From contig JAQTOA010000001.1 in NCBI GenBank assembly GCA_028713555.1, positions 124,001 to 188,000 on the forward strand: a stretch of 64,000 nt of DNA. Direction: 5' to 3'. Each line of letters starts with the position of its first letter. Within the stretch, counting starts at the first letter, position 1. Positions 19,703-28,095 of the stretch are shown here, piece after piece. The position numbers and the translations under genes were made by a program. This DNA is from Sterolibacterium sp. (lineage in GTDB: Bacteria; Pseudomonadota; Gammaproteobacteria; Burkholderiales; Rhodocyclaceae). The notes under the pieces are model-generated. The model saw nothing but the letters and a program-made list of their open reading frames with translations. It was not told the DNA's origin and made no database searches.

Positions 19703-20659
19703 TTAGCCCGTCTCCAGCACGACATGGGTGAGCATGGCGAGCAACGAAAGCATCAAGGCAAATCCGAGAAACTGCGGTACGCGAAACAGCCGCATCTTGG
19801 CAAGCACCGTTTCCCAGACAACCAATACCACGGCGAGCAGCATCAGTTTTGCTGTCACAGCAATGACGCCAACCGCCAAGGCCATGGCGCTGAAGTCGGT
19901 GGCGATGCCCCACGGAAAGAAGAAATCGATGATCAGCACCGAGTAGATCATCAGCTTGATCTGCGAAGCCCACTCGATCAGCGCCAGATGGCGCCCGCCA
20001 TACTCGAGGATCATGGCCTCGTGCAGCATGGTGAGTTCGAGATGGGTGGCGGGATTGTCCACCGGAACGCGGCTGGTTTCAGCCACCGCCACCATGGCCA
20101 GCGCCAGCAGGGCGAACAGGAACGACGGACGCAACACCAGGCCCGCTTGCAGCATGTACGCCGTCGCCACCGACAGGTTGGTCGTGGACGCCGTCATGGA
20201 AAGGGTGAACACCGCCATCAGCATGGCCGGTTCGGCCAGTGCGGCGACCATCATCTCGCGCGAGGCGCCCATGCCGCCGAAGGCGGTGCCGATGTCGAGG
20301 CCGGCCAGTGCGGTGAAAAAACGCGCCAGCGCAAAAAAAGCGACCAGCACGATCATGTCGGCAATCGCGGCTGATGGCAGGTGCACGGCGAAGAGCGGGA
20401 CTACTGCGGCGGCGAGCAGCACGGCGCCGAAGACGATGTAGGGAACCGCGCGGAACAGCCAGGAGGCATTCTCGGCTAGCAGCATCTGCTTGCGCAACAG
20501 CTTCGCGAGATTGCGGTACGGCTGCCACACTGCCGGCGCATCGCGGTTCTGCATATGGCACTTGACGCGCTGTAACCAGCCGGCGAGCAGCGGTGCGGCG
20601 GCAATGAACAGCAGCGCCTGCGCTAGGGCAAGCGCCCAGGCAGTCAACTCACGATCCAT
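19703..20659 (-). CDS. hyfC: HyfC/NuoH-like membrane subunit, cluster 1
   Basis: 318 residues from ATG 20659 (MDRELTAWALALAQ), overlapping hyfB by 16 bases. The track start at 20971 reads through hyfB in another frame. It is homologous to HyfC/HycD and to NuoH, which links the Fe-S arm to the proton pumps. The acid-rich segment DNPATHLELTMLHEAMILEY corresponds to the NuoH E-channel and is intact, so conformational or proton coupling could operate. Eight or so membrane helices are expected. Confidence 0.9.
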   Translation of the reverse strand: MDRELTAWALALAQALLFIAAAPLLAGWLQRVKCHMQNRDAPAVWQPYRNLAKLLRKQMLLAENASWLFRAVPYIVFGAVLLAAAVVPLFAVHLPSAAIADMIVLVAFFALARFFTALAGLDIGTAFGGMGASREMMVAALAEPAMLMAVFTLSMTASTTNLSVATAYMLQAGLVLRPSFLFALLALAMVAVAETSRVPVDNPATHLELTMLHEAMILEYGGRHLALIEWASQIKLMIYSVLIIDFFFPWGIATDFSAMALAVGVIAVTAKLMLLAVVLVVWETVLAKMRLFRVPQFLGFALMLSLLAMLTHVVLETG

Positions 20660-22689
20660 AGGAATACCAGCAGCGTCACGAAAGAGAATTTCAGGTAGGT
20701 ATGGATGTTGCCAGTCTGGATAAAGCCAATTTTGTTGGCTGCGGCGAGTACCATGCGTCCGATCGGAACGTAGCACTTGAGCCACGACCAGTCGTATGTG
20801 TGCAAACTGTAATTCAGGTTCGTTACGCGCGGGATCAGCCCCGCGCTGGCGAGCGTGTCGACGCGCTCCTCGATCTTCCATACGCCGCCGAAAACGCGCC
20901 GGATCGGTTGACTGAACGCGGTCGAGGTGTACTGCATACGCTGTGTGAGTTGGCCGAAACCGCAGTCCCAAGCGTAAACTCTACGCGCCGGAGCGGTGCC
21001 GCGCTTGAGGAACAGGTAGCCAAGACCGAATACTACGACCATGGCGGCCACGACGAACGGGGCAGAGTACGAAGCCACCTGGGGCGAAACCGGGGTCAGC
21101 CACAACCAGCCCTGGGCGGTGGCCGAGGGTAGTGCCTCGTGTACCAGCAGTTGCGTGATGGGCCCCATGGCTTCGATCACCGTGGTCGGGAACACACCGA
21201 GCAGCAGGCACAGCGTCGCCAGCAGCCCCATCCCGCCCAGCATGCCGACCGGTACTTCGCGGGCGCGGGCGACACGGCGCGTGCGCGGCTTGCCGAGGAA
21301 GGCAATGCCGAAGGCCTTGACGAAGCAGGCAGCGGCAAGCGCCCCGGTGAGCGCCAGCAGCGCTGCGGCAATTGGCATCATGGTGCGCAGCAGACCGTTT
21401 TCCAGTGCGGGCGCCTGCAACGCCGTCTGGAAGGTCAGCCACTCCGAAACGAAGCCGTTGAAAGGTGGCAGCGCCGAAATTGCGACACTGCCGAGCAGAA
21501 ACAGGAACGCAGTGACCGGCATGCGATGAATCAGTCCGCCCATGTGATCGAGGTCGCGTTCATGCGTTCGATAGAGCACGGCGCCAGCGCCGAGAAACAG
21601 CAGTCCCTTGAATAGGGCATGGTTGATGGTGTGATAGAGCGCCGCCACCAAACCGAGGGTACCGAGCATCTTGTGCCCGCTACCGAGAAAAATCATCGAC
21701 ATGCCGAGGCCCATCAGGATGATGCCGATGTTCTCGACCGAATGGTAAGCCAACAGGCGCTTGAGATCGTGCTGCATCAGCGCGTACAGCACACCGAGCA
21801 GGGACGAGGCGGTGCCGATGATCAGCACCACCATCCCCCATTCCCAGCGCACGTCGCCGATCAGGTCAAAACTCACCCGCACGATGCCGTAAATGCCCAT
21901 CTTGATCATGGCCCCGCTCATCATCGCCGAGATGTGCGATGGGGCAACCGGGTGGGCATCCGGCAGCCAGACATGCAGCGGCACCATGCCCGCCTTGGTG
22001 CCGAAGCCAAGGAAGGCGCAGGCAAAGCTGAGCGTCGCCCACAGCGGTGTCAGCTTGGCCGCGCGCATCTGGTCAAAGGTGAGACCGCCGCCAAAGGCGG
22101 CGAGTACTCCGAAGGAAAGCAGGATCACCAGGGCGCCGACGTGGGCGAGCAACAGGTAGAGGAAGGCAGCCTGGCGATTGGCGGCATGCTGGTGCTGATA
22201 CACCACCAGAAAATATCCGCAAAGCGACATCATTTCCCAGAAGATCATGAATACCAAGGCGTCGTCGGCGAGCAGCATCAGCTGCATGCCGAGGACGAAC
22301 AACGCGGTAAACACGCCGAGCGGGGGCAGCGGCTGGGCCGCCGGACCGCGCGCGAACTCGCGCGTGTAACTGGGGCCATACAAAGAAATCGCGACTGCCA
22401 GCGTGCCGAGCAGCACCAGGAAAAAGCCCGACAGGGGGTCGATCCGTAAATGCCAGTCGAGCCAAGGCAGGCCTAGCGCGAAGTGGTCGGTGACGGTCAG
22501 CTTGGCGAGCAGAGTCCAGCCGCCGGCGGCGATGCTGGCTGCGCCGGAGAAGAACAGGAAAAAGAATGAGCCGAAATGCAGGAAGCCCGGGCGGCTGCGC
22601 ACAGCAAGCAGAGAAACGGCGCCCGACAGCAAGGTGCAAAGTACTGCAGCGTAAGCAAAGAGTAACGGGGTTCCAAACGTCGCGCTCAT
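20644..22689 (-). CDS. hyfB: HyfB-like antiporter-type membrane subunit, cluster 1
   Basis: 681 residues from ATG 22689 (MSATFGTPLLFAYAAVL); the track start 25 codons upstream adds a polar stretch with no support. It belongs to the NuoL/HyfB family, with the pump motifs IFWEMMSLCGYF and GTKAGMVPLHVWLPDAH. The C-terminal region RRVYAWDCGFGQLTQRMQYTS is typical of hydrogenase-4 component B. It is the first gene of cluster 1. Its promoter must lie in 22690-22994, shared divergently with the MarR-type gene. Confidence 0.9.
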   Translation of the reverse strand: MSATFGTPLLFAYAAVLCTLLSGAVSLLAVRSRPGFLHFGSFFFLFFSGAASIAAGGWTLLAKLTVTDHFALGLPWLDWHLRIDPLSGFFLVLLGTLAVAISLYGPSYTREFARGPAAQPLPPLGVFTALFVLGMQLMLLADDALVFMIFWEMMSLCGYFLVVYQHQHAANRQAAFLYLLLAHVGALVILLSFGVLAAFGGGLTFDQMRAAKLTPLWATLSFACAFLGFGTKAGMVPLHVWLPDAHPVAPSHISAMMSGAMIKMGIYGIVRVSFDLIGDVRWEWGMVVLIIGTASSLLGVLYALMQHDLKRLLAYHSVENIGIILMGLGMSMIFLGSGHKMLGTLGLVAALYHTINHALFKGLLFLGAGAVLYRTHERDLDHMGGLIHRMPVTAFLFLLGSVAISALPPFNGFVSEWLTFQTALQAPALENGLLRTMMPIAAALLALTGALAAACFVKAFGIAFLGKPRTRRVARAREVPVGMLGGMGLLATLCLLLGVFPTTVIEAMGPITQLLVHEALPSATAQGWLWLTPVSPQVASYSAPFVVAAMVVVFGLGYLFLKRGTAPARRVYAWDCGFGQLTQRMQYTSTAFSQPIRRVFGGVWKIEERVDTLASAGLIPRVTNLNYSLHTYDWSWLKCYVPIGRMVLAAANKIGFIQTGNIHTYLKFSFVTLLVFLWIVS

Positions 22690-22994
22690 CGCGAGAGTTC
22701 CGACGACAGGAATCTTGGCCTCACTCCCAACCCCCCCATTAAACGCCGACACACAACGCTCCAACCTCCGCGCGATAAACCATCACGCGCTGATTCAACG
22801 GTCCGGGTGCGACAAATCAGGGGTCACCAAGAACGTAGACCGATGAGACTCACCCATCCTGTCGGTTCAATCATGACACTTTCGGGCGGTCTCTACAAGT
22901 TGCCGTGCTGCGAGAACGTTGTGGACGGACAGTGCTTTGTTGCAAGGATCGCCGGACGGTCCACCAAGGCGGGAAAATCCTTTATCATGCGCTG
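22690..22994. promoter_or_regulatory. Divergent intergenic region between Ehr cluster 1 and the MarR-type gene
   Basis: 305 bases without a convincing gene. It must hold the promoter of hyfB (minus) and probably that of the regulator (plus). I found no clear sigma-70 pair and no copy of the 16-bp palindrome seen in front of the Pal-like gene. Confidence 0.5.
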
Positions 22995-23516
22995 ATGGCT
23001 TCCATATCCCGAACGCATGCGGCAAAACCAGACGCCAAAAAACGAAGGCGGTCCACCGATCCGGCAATGGAGGTGCTGCAAAATTTTCGGCTCATCTTCA
23101 AGTCTGTCAAAAAGCATTTCCATTGGGTCGAACAGCAGACTGGCGTGAATGGTGCTCAACTGTGGGCTCTTGCCAACGTTGTCGAGAAACCGGGAATAAA
23201 GGTGACCGAACTCGCCAAAGTCATGGCAATTCACCAATCCACTGTAAGCAATCTTGTCGACAAGCTGGTGAAGCAGAAATTTCTGCGTCGTGAGCGTAGC
23301 GAGGATGACCAACGCATCGTGTGTTTGTTTCCCGAGTTGGGAGGGAAACGCTTAGTCAAGAGCGCGCCCAAGCCCATTCAGGGCGTACTCTCGGATGCGC
23401 TGGGATGCCTGCCTGTGTCTGATTTGGTCCAGTTAAACGCACTCTTGACGAGCGTTGTCCTCAACATGAAAGTTCGTGACGCGACGGGAAAGACAACCCT
23501 ACTTTCCGATATTTGA
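22995..23516 (+). CDS. MarR-type winged-helix transcriptional regulator
   Basis: 173 residues from ATG 22995 (MASISRTHAAKPDAKKRR). The track ORF starts 30 codons earlier in non-coding-looking sequence. It has a basic N-terminal tail and then a winged-helix domain: the recognition helix region is VTELAKVMAIHQSTVSNLVDKLVKQ and the wing RRERSEDDQRIV, matching the MarR DxRxxR-like pattern. It sits exactly between the two Ehr clusters, next to the Pal-like gene, so it is the best local candidate for their regulator. The effector is unknown. The Lys/Arg-rich tail could add DNA contacts. Confidence 0.85.
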   Translation: MASISRTHAAKPDAKKRRRSTDPAMEVLQNFRLIFKSVKKHFHWVEQQTGVNGAQLWALANVVEKPGIKVTELAKVMAIHQSTVSNLVDKLVKQKFLRRERSEDDQRIVCLFPELGGKRLVKSAPKPIQGVLSDALGCLPVSDLVQLNALLTSVVLNMKVRDATGKTTLLSDI

Positions 23517-23611
23517 CTGGCGCGAAGGCACGCTCAGCGAAACAAGCCGCGAGCGATCGGCTTACCGCGGGTGGCGTTCTTGGAGAAATTCCTTGAGCCC
23601 GAAAAATACTA

Positions 23612-23640
23612 TTGCATAGATACAATTATTCCACTATATT
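23612..23640 (+). promoter_or_regulatory. Sigma-70-like promoter of the Pal-like lipoprotein gene
   Basis: TTGCAT, an exact 17-base spacer and TATATT, in an AT-rich pocket 34 bases before the start codon. The -10 box overlaps a long palindrome (23636-23651). The downstream site GGCGAAAGGTG supplies a ribosome binding site. Confidence 0.6.
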
Positions 23641-23651
23641 TGTACAAATAT
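23636..23651. promoter_or_regulatory. 16-bp perfect palindrome, candidate operator
   Basis: ATATTTGTACAAATAT is a perfect palindrome covering the -10 box and the likely transcription start of the Pal-like gene. Its size and symmetry suit a dimeric MarR-type repressor, and such a gene ends 119 bases upstream. That this regulator binds here is an inference. Confidence 0.5.
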
Positions 23652-23673
23652 TATTCCAGGCGAAAGGTGATTT

Positions 23674-24186
23674 ATGAAAAAGATAGTGTCTCTGGCAGTT
23701 GCTTGTGCAGTCTTGGCCGCATGCTCTTCCACAGTTAAAAAAACCGAAGATACAACGCAGATGCGGCCGGCAGAAGTCGCCAAGCCGGCAACGGTTTCGC
23801 CGGTTCAAGCTGAAAGCGAGACCGCCAAACAGGCTCGCTTGATACAGGAATTGGCGAAAAAGAGCGTCTATTTTGACTATGACCAATTCATCATCAAGCC
23901 ACAATTTCAGGATGTGATTCAGCAGCAAGCCGAGTTCGTCAAGAAGACATCCTCTGACAGTGTGATGCTCCAGGGAAACTGCGATGAGCGGGGAAGCTCG
24001 GAGTACAACTTGGCGCTTGGGCAAAAGCGGGCAGAAGCGGTGAGAAGAGCCATGGTGATCCTCGGCGTCGCCGATGGCCGTCTTGAGGCAATCAGCTTTG
24101 GCAAGGAAAAGCCGCGCGCAGCTTGTCATGAAGAAAGTTGCTGGCAGGAAAATCGGCGCGTAGACTTTGTGCATAAGCTGAAGTAA
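23674..24186 (+). CDS. OmpA/Pal-like peptidoglycan-associated lipoprotein
   Basis: 170 residues. A lipoprotein signal ends in VLAACSS. A short linker is followed by an OmpA C-terminal domain (about 65-165) with VYFDYDQFIIKPQ and the peptidoglycan-binding pattern NCDERGSSEYNLALGQKRAEAVR. The length and layout match Pal. No tol genes are adjacent, so this is probably a stand-alone paralogue. Two extra cysteines (AACHEESCW) near the C-terminus are unusual and could form a disulfide. It has its own promoter with a palindromic operator and a hairpin behind it. Confidence 0.88.
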   Translation: MKKIVSLAVACAVLAACSSTVKKTEDTTQMRPAEVAKPATVSPVQAESETAKQARLIQELAKKSVYFDYDQFIIKPQFQDVIQQQAEFVKKTSSDSVMLQGNCDERGSSEYNLALGQKRAEAVRRAMVILGVADGRLEAISFGKEKPRAACHEESCWQENRRVDFVHKLK

Positions 24187-24201
24187 GCGCTGGGATCGCC
24201 T

Positions 24202-24218
24202 GGGGGAGCGTATCCCCC
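24202..24218 (+). terminator. Hairpin after the Pal-like gene
   Basis: A perfect GGGGGA / TCCCCC stem with a 5-base loop starts 15 bases past the stop codon and is followed by ATTCATT. The GC-rich stem and position suit a terminator, although the T-run is weak. It would separate the lipoprotein from Ehr cluster 2. Confidence 0.5.
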
Positions 24219-24420
24219 ATTCATTGCTGTCCGCGGCCGATGATGAATGCGATTTACCTTCGGCTGGGGTTGTGCGCGTCAGGTAAAGTCTGGCTTGTCT
24301 GCGAGCAAGGTGCTGGCTGATTGTACTGGCGATGCTGTCTTCGGCAAAAAATGCTTATGGCATTTTCTGGACTGCATCGGTACTGGCGCTCAGCGGGGCG
24401 CGTGGGTAAAATAAGCGCGT

Positions 24421-26481
24421 ATGCCCCTCTCAATTCACGAACTGCTGTCTATAGACTGGCTGATTGCGCTGGTCGTGGCTTGGCTGGTCATCGGTCTGGC
24501 GGGTTTGCTGGCGCCGCGCAACTTGAGTTTCGTCGGCAAGACCTTATATCCGTTGGGCGCACTGGTCGGGTTGGCGGTGGCGCTGGTCGCTTTCCATGCT
24601 CTCGGCGAAACAGCCGAGATTGCCGTGCTGCCGATGGGCCTCCCCGACCTACCTTTCCACTTGCGGCTGGATTCGCTTTCGGCAATTTTCCTGCTGCTGC
24701 TGGGCGCCGCCGCCGCAGGCATCTCCATCTATGCTTCGGGCTACCTGAGAAAAGGCGAAGGCACGGCGCCGGGGCTGCAAAGCTTGCAGTACCATATTTT
24801 TCTTGCCAGCATGGCGCTGGTGCTGCTGGCTGATGATGCCTATGCCTTCATGGTGGCCTGGGAGTCTATGGCGTTGTCATCGTTTTTCCTGGTCACTTCC
24901 GATCATCGCAAGCCTGATATCCGTCGTGCCGGCTATCTCTACCTGCTGATTGCGCACATCGGCGCGATCAGTATCCTGCTCAGCTTTGGCGTGTTGCAAA
25001 GCAGCGCTGGCTTGGGCGCGACGCAGGGCGCGGCCGACTATACCTTTTCCCACATGCGCGCTACCGGCCACGATGCTTTCTGGGCGAGTGCGGCGTTCGG
25101 CCTGGCGCTGTTAGGCTTCGGCGCCAAGGCCGGCCTGTTGCCGCTCCACGTCTGGCTGCCCGAAGCCCACCCGGCGGCACCCTCGCCAGTGTCGGCGATG
25201 ATGAGCGGCGTCATGCTGAAAACCGCGATTTACGGCGTGCTGCGCGTCTCCTTCGACCTGCTGCATCATCCACTGTGGTGGTGGGGCGTCGCGGTGCTGG
25301 CGCTGGGACTGGCCAGCGCGCTGTTTGGCGCCGTTTTCAGCGCCGTGCAAAGCGATATGAAACGGCTGCTGGCGTATTCGTCGATCGAGAATATCGGGCT
25401 GTTGTTCGTCGGCATCGGCTTGGCGCTGACATTTCAGTCTTTCGGCATGCTGACCTTGGCGGCGCTTGCGCTCACCGCCATGCTCTATCATTGCCTGAAC
25501 CACGCGGCATTCAAGAGCCTGCTGTTCTTGTGCACCGGCTCGGTGCTGCATGCGACGCGCGAACGCAGTCTGGGCAAATTGGGTGGCTTGATCCATCCCA
25601 TGCCGTGGGTCGCCTGGCTAGCCCTGCTCGGCGTGATCGCCAGTGCCGGCTTGCCGCCCCTGAACGGCTTTGTCTCCGAATGGCTGCTGCTGCAAGCTTT
25701 CTTGTTCACGCCCAACTTGCCACATAGTTACATCAACATGCTGATTCCGGTGGCCGCCGCCGCCGTGGCGCTGACTGCCGCGTTGGCCGGGTATGTGATG
25801 GTCAAGTTTTTTGCCATCGTCTTCCTCGGTCAGGCACGCGAAGAATCTATTTCTCAGCATGCGCACGATGCCGGCTGGCTGGAACGCGCCGGACTGGTCT
25901 GGCTGGCGGCGCTCTGCGTGCTGCTCGGATTGTTCCCGGTGTTTGTCATCGAAAAGCTTGATTTCGTGACTCGCACCCTGCTCGGTGCAGGCGTGTATGA
26001 GACCGCCGGTGACGCTGCCCATACCCAAAACTGGCTGCTGCTGGCGCCGATCAGCGCCGATCGTGCCAGTTATGAGCCCTTGGTCTTCCTGCTGATGATC
26101 ACTGCCGTGGTGGCGGCCACGTTCTTCATCGTGCGCCGCTTCTGGCACGGCCGTTTGCGCCGCAGCGCCGCCTGGGACTGCGGTTTTCCGTTGCAGACGG
26201 CGCGCATGCAGGACACCGCGGAGGGTTTCAGCCAGCCGCTGCGCCAGGTGTTCGAACCGTTCTATCGGCTGACACGGGATTTACCCACATCTTTCGACAA
26301 GGCGCCGCTTTATCGGGTCGTCGTCGAGGACCACTTCTGGTATTGGTTGTACCTGCCGGTGGCGCGCGCCTCTGAGTTCGGCGCGCGCATGGTGGCTTTC
26401 CTGCAGCAAGGCCGCATCTCGATTTACCTGTTGTACAGCTTCCTCACCTTGGTCGTGCTGCTCTTTCTGGTGCGAGGATAA
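24421..26481 (+). CDS. hyfB: HyfB-like antiporter-type membrane subunit, cluster 2
   Basis: 686 residues, NuoL/HyfB family, paralogous to the gene at 20644. The pump motifs are VAWESMALSSFF (Glu) and FGAKAGLLPLHVWLPEAH (Lys). HyfB-type features also include the long C-terminal region with SAAWDCGFPLQTARMQDT. Around 16 membrane helices are expected. It opens plus-strand cluster 2. The 234-base gap upstream contains the Pal terminator and a TAAAAT-like -10 element near 24406, but no convincing -35. Confidence 0.9.
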   Translation: MPLSIHELLSIDWLIALVVAWLVIGLAGLLAPRNLSFVGKTLYPLGALVGLAVALVAFHALGETAEIAVLPMGLPDLPFHLRLDSLSAIFLLLLGAAAAGISIYASGYLRKGEGTAPGLQSLQYHIFLASMALVLLADDAYAFMVAWESMALSSFFLVTSDHRKPDIRRAGYLYLLIAHIGAISILLSFGVLQSSAGLGATQGAADYTFSHMRATGHDAFWASAAFGLALLGFGAKAGLLPLHVWLPEAHPAAPSPVSAMMSGVMLKTAIYGVLRVSFDLLHHPLWWWGVAVLALGLASALFGAVFSAVQSDMKRLLAYSSIENIGLLFVGIGLALTFQSFGMLTLAALALTAMLYHCLNHAAFKSLLFLCTGSVLHATRERSLGKLGGLIHPMPWVAWLALLGVIASAGLPPLNGFVSEWLLLQAFLFTPNLPHSYINMLIPVAAAAVALTAALAGYVMVKFFAIVFLGQAREESISQHAHDAGWLERAGLVWLAALCVLLGLFPVFVIEKLDFVTRTLLGAGVYETAGDAAHTQNWLLLAPISADRASYEPLVFLLMITAVVAATFFIVRRFWHGRLRRSAAWDCGFPLQTARMQDTAEGFSQPLRQVFEPFYRLTRDLPTSFDKAPLYRVVVEDHFWYWLYLPVARASEFGARMVAFLQQGRISIYLLYSFLTLVVLLFLVRG

Positions 26482-26485
26482 GCTG

Positions 26486-27433
26486 ATGAATTCCATCTTG
26501 CTCCAGTTTCTTGAACTTGTCCTGGCGCTGGCTTTGGCGCCAGTCCTGACAGGCTGGGTGAACCAATGCCGCGCCTGGCTGCAAAATCGTTCCGCGCCGC
26601 CGCTCCTGCAGCCCTATTACCAAATCGTCAAGCTGTTCGAGAAGGACGTAGTCCTGGCGCATCACGCGTCGAGTCTGTTTCGTTCCGCCCCCTATTTCAT
26701 CTTCGCCGCCATGGCCCTGGCGGCGACCATCGTGCCGACACTATCCACCGATCTGCCTTTCGGGCCGGCCGCCGACGCCATCGCGCTGGTCGGCATCTTC
26801 GCCCTGGCGCGCGTTTTCATCGCCTTGGCAGGCATGGACATCGGCACTGCTTTTGGCACCCTCGGCGCGCGTCGTGAAATGCTCGTGGGCTTTCTCGCCG
26901 AACCGGCATTGTTGATGGTGTTTTTTACCGCTTCGCTGATCTCGCATTCGACCTCTCTGGCGACCATCGTCGAGACCTTGGCGCATCGCGAGTTGGTCAT
27001 CTACCCGAGCATGGCCTTCGCCGGCGTGGCTTTCACCATGGTATCGCTGGCCGAAAATGCCCGCGTACCGGTGGACAATCCAACCACCCATCTCGAACTC
27101 ACGATGATCCACGAAGCGATGATTCTGGAATATTCCGGTCGTCACCTGGCGTTGATCGAGTGGGCCGCTGCCCTCAAAATGTACGCTTACTCCTGTCTCG
27201 GACTGGCCTTGTTCTTTCCCTGGGGCATCCCGGAAGGCGCGAAATTCGCCAGCCTGGCAATCGGCTTGCCGAGTTTGCTGATCAAACTGGCGATTGGCGG
27301 TTTCCTGCTCGCCCTGATCGAGACGCTCAGCGCCAAGATGCGCATTTTCCGCGCGCCGGAATTCCTCGGCACGGCCTTCATGCTGGCCGTGCTCGGGATG
27401 CTGGTGCATCTGCTGCTGGAGACAGGGAAGTGA
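26486..27433 (+). CDS. hyfC: HyfC/NuoH-like membrane subunit, cluster 2
   Basis: 315 residues, starting 4 bases after hyfB. The NuoH-like E-channel segment DNPTTHLELTMIHEAMILEY is intact and nearly the same as in cluster 1. GRHLALIEWAAALKM follows, as in HycD/HyfC. It should connect the hydrophilic HyfG/HyfI module to the antiporter-type subunits. Its stop overlaps the GTG start of hyfE (GTGA). Confidence 0.9.
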   Translation: MNSILLQFLELVLALALAPVLTGWVNQCRAWLQNRSAPPLLQPYYQIVKLFEKDVVLAHHASSLFRSAPYFIFAAMALAATIVPTLSTDLPFGPAADAIALVGIFALARVFIALAGMDIGTAFGTLGARREMLVGFLAEPALLMVFFTASLISHSTSLATIVETLAHRELVIYPSMAFAGVAFTMVSLAENARVPVDNPTTHLELTMIHEAMILEYSGRHLALIEWAAALKMYAYSCLGLALFFPWGIPEGAKFASLAIGLPSLLIKLAIGGFLLALIETLSAKMRIFRAPEFLGTAFMLAVLGMLVHLLLETGK

Positions 27434-28089
27434 ATTCCTACTACGGCCAGATCATCAACCTGCTCGCCGCCGGGCTGCTACTGCTTTCCTTCGCCATGCT
27501 GGGGCAACGGCGCATTCTCTCGCTGATCAATCTGTTCATGGCGCAGGGCGCGGTGCTGTGCGCATCGACCGCCATCGTCGCGTTTGTCACCGGGCAGAAC
27601 CACTTGTACTGGTCAGCGCTGATCACCCTGCTTCTCAAGGTACTGTTGTTGCCGGCGATTTTGCACCGACTGATCCGTCGCCTCAACATCAAATGGGACG
27701 TCGAAACCCTGATCAACATTCCGACCACCATGCTGATCGGCATCGTTCTTGTCATCTTCTCCTTCAATCTGGCGCTGCCGATTTCCGAGCTGGCCGGCAC
27801 CGTCACCCGATCGACGCTGGGGATCGCCATGGCTGCCGTGTTGCTGGCCTTCCTGATGATGATCACGCGCAGCAAGGCGGTGCCCCAGGTGATCGGCTTT
27901 TTGTCGATGGAAAACGGCCTGTTCTTTGCCGCCACCTCGGCCACCTATGGCATGCCGATGGTGGTCGAACTGGGTATCGCGCTCGATGTGCTGGTCGGCA
28001 TGGTGATTCTCGGGGTGTTCTTCTTCCAGATTCGCGAGCGCTTCGATTCGCTCGATATCCGTCATCTCGAACAGTTGAAGGAAGATTGA
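27430..28089 (+). CDS. hyfE: HyfE-like membrane subunit, cluster 2
   Basis: 219 residues from GTG 27430 (VNSYYGQIINLLAAG), overlapping the hyfC stop. The track ORF from 27160 is mostly out-of-frame hyfC. It is multi-spanning with a NuoK-like core; VIGFLSMENGLFFAAT includes the conserved membrane Glu. It lacks the C-terminal extension of the cluster 1 copy. hyfF follows after 6 bases. Confidence 0.85.
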   Translation: MNSYYGQIINLLAAGLLLLSFAMLGQRRILSLINLFMAQGAVLCASTAIVAFVTGQNHLYWSALITLLLKVLLLPAILHRLIRRLNIKWDVETLINIPTTMLIGIVLVIFSFNLALPISELAGTVTRSTLGIAMAAVLLAFLMMITRSKAVPQVIGFLSMENGLFFAATSATYGMPMVVELGIALDVLVGMVILGVFFFQIRERFDSLDIRHLEQLKED

Positions 28090-28095
28090 GGCGGC

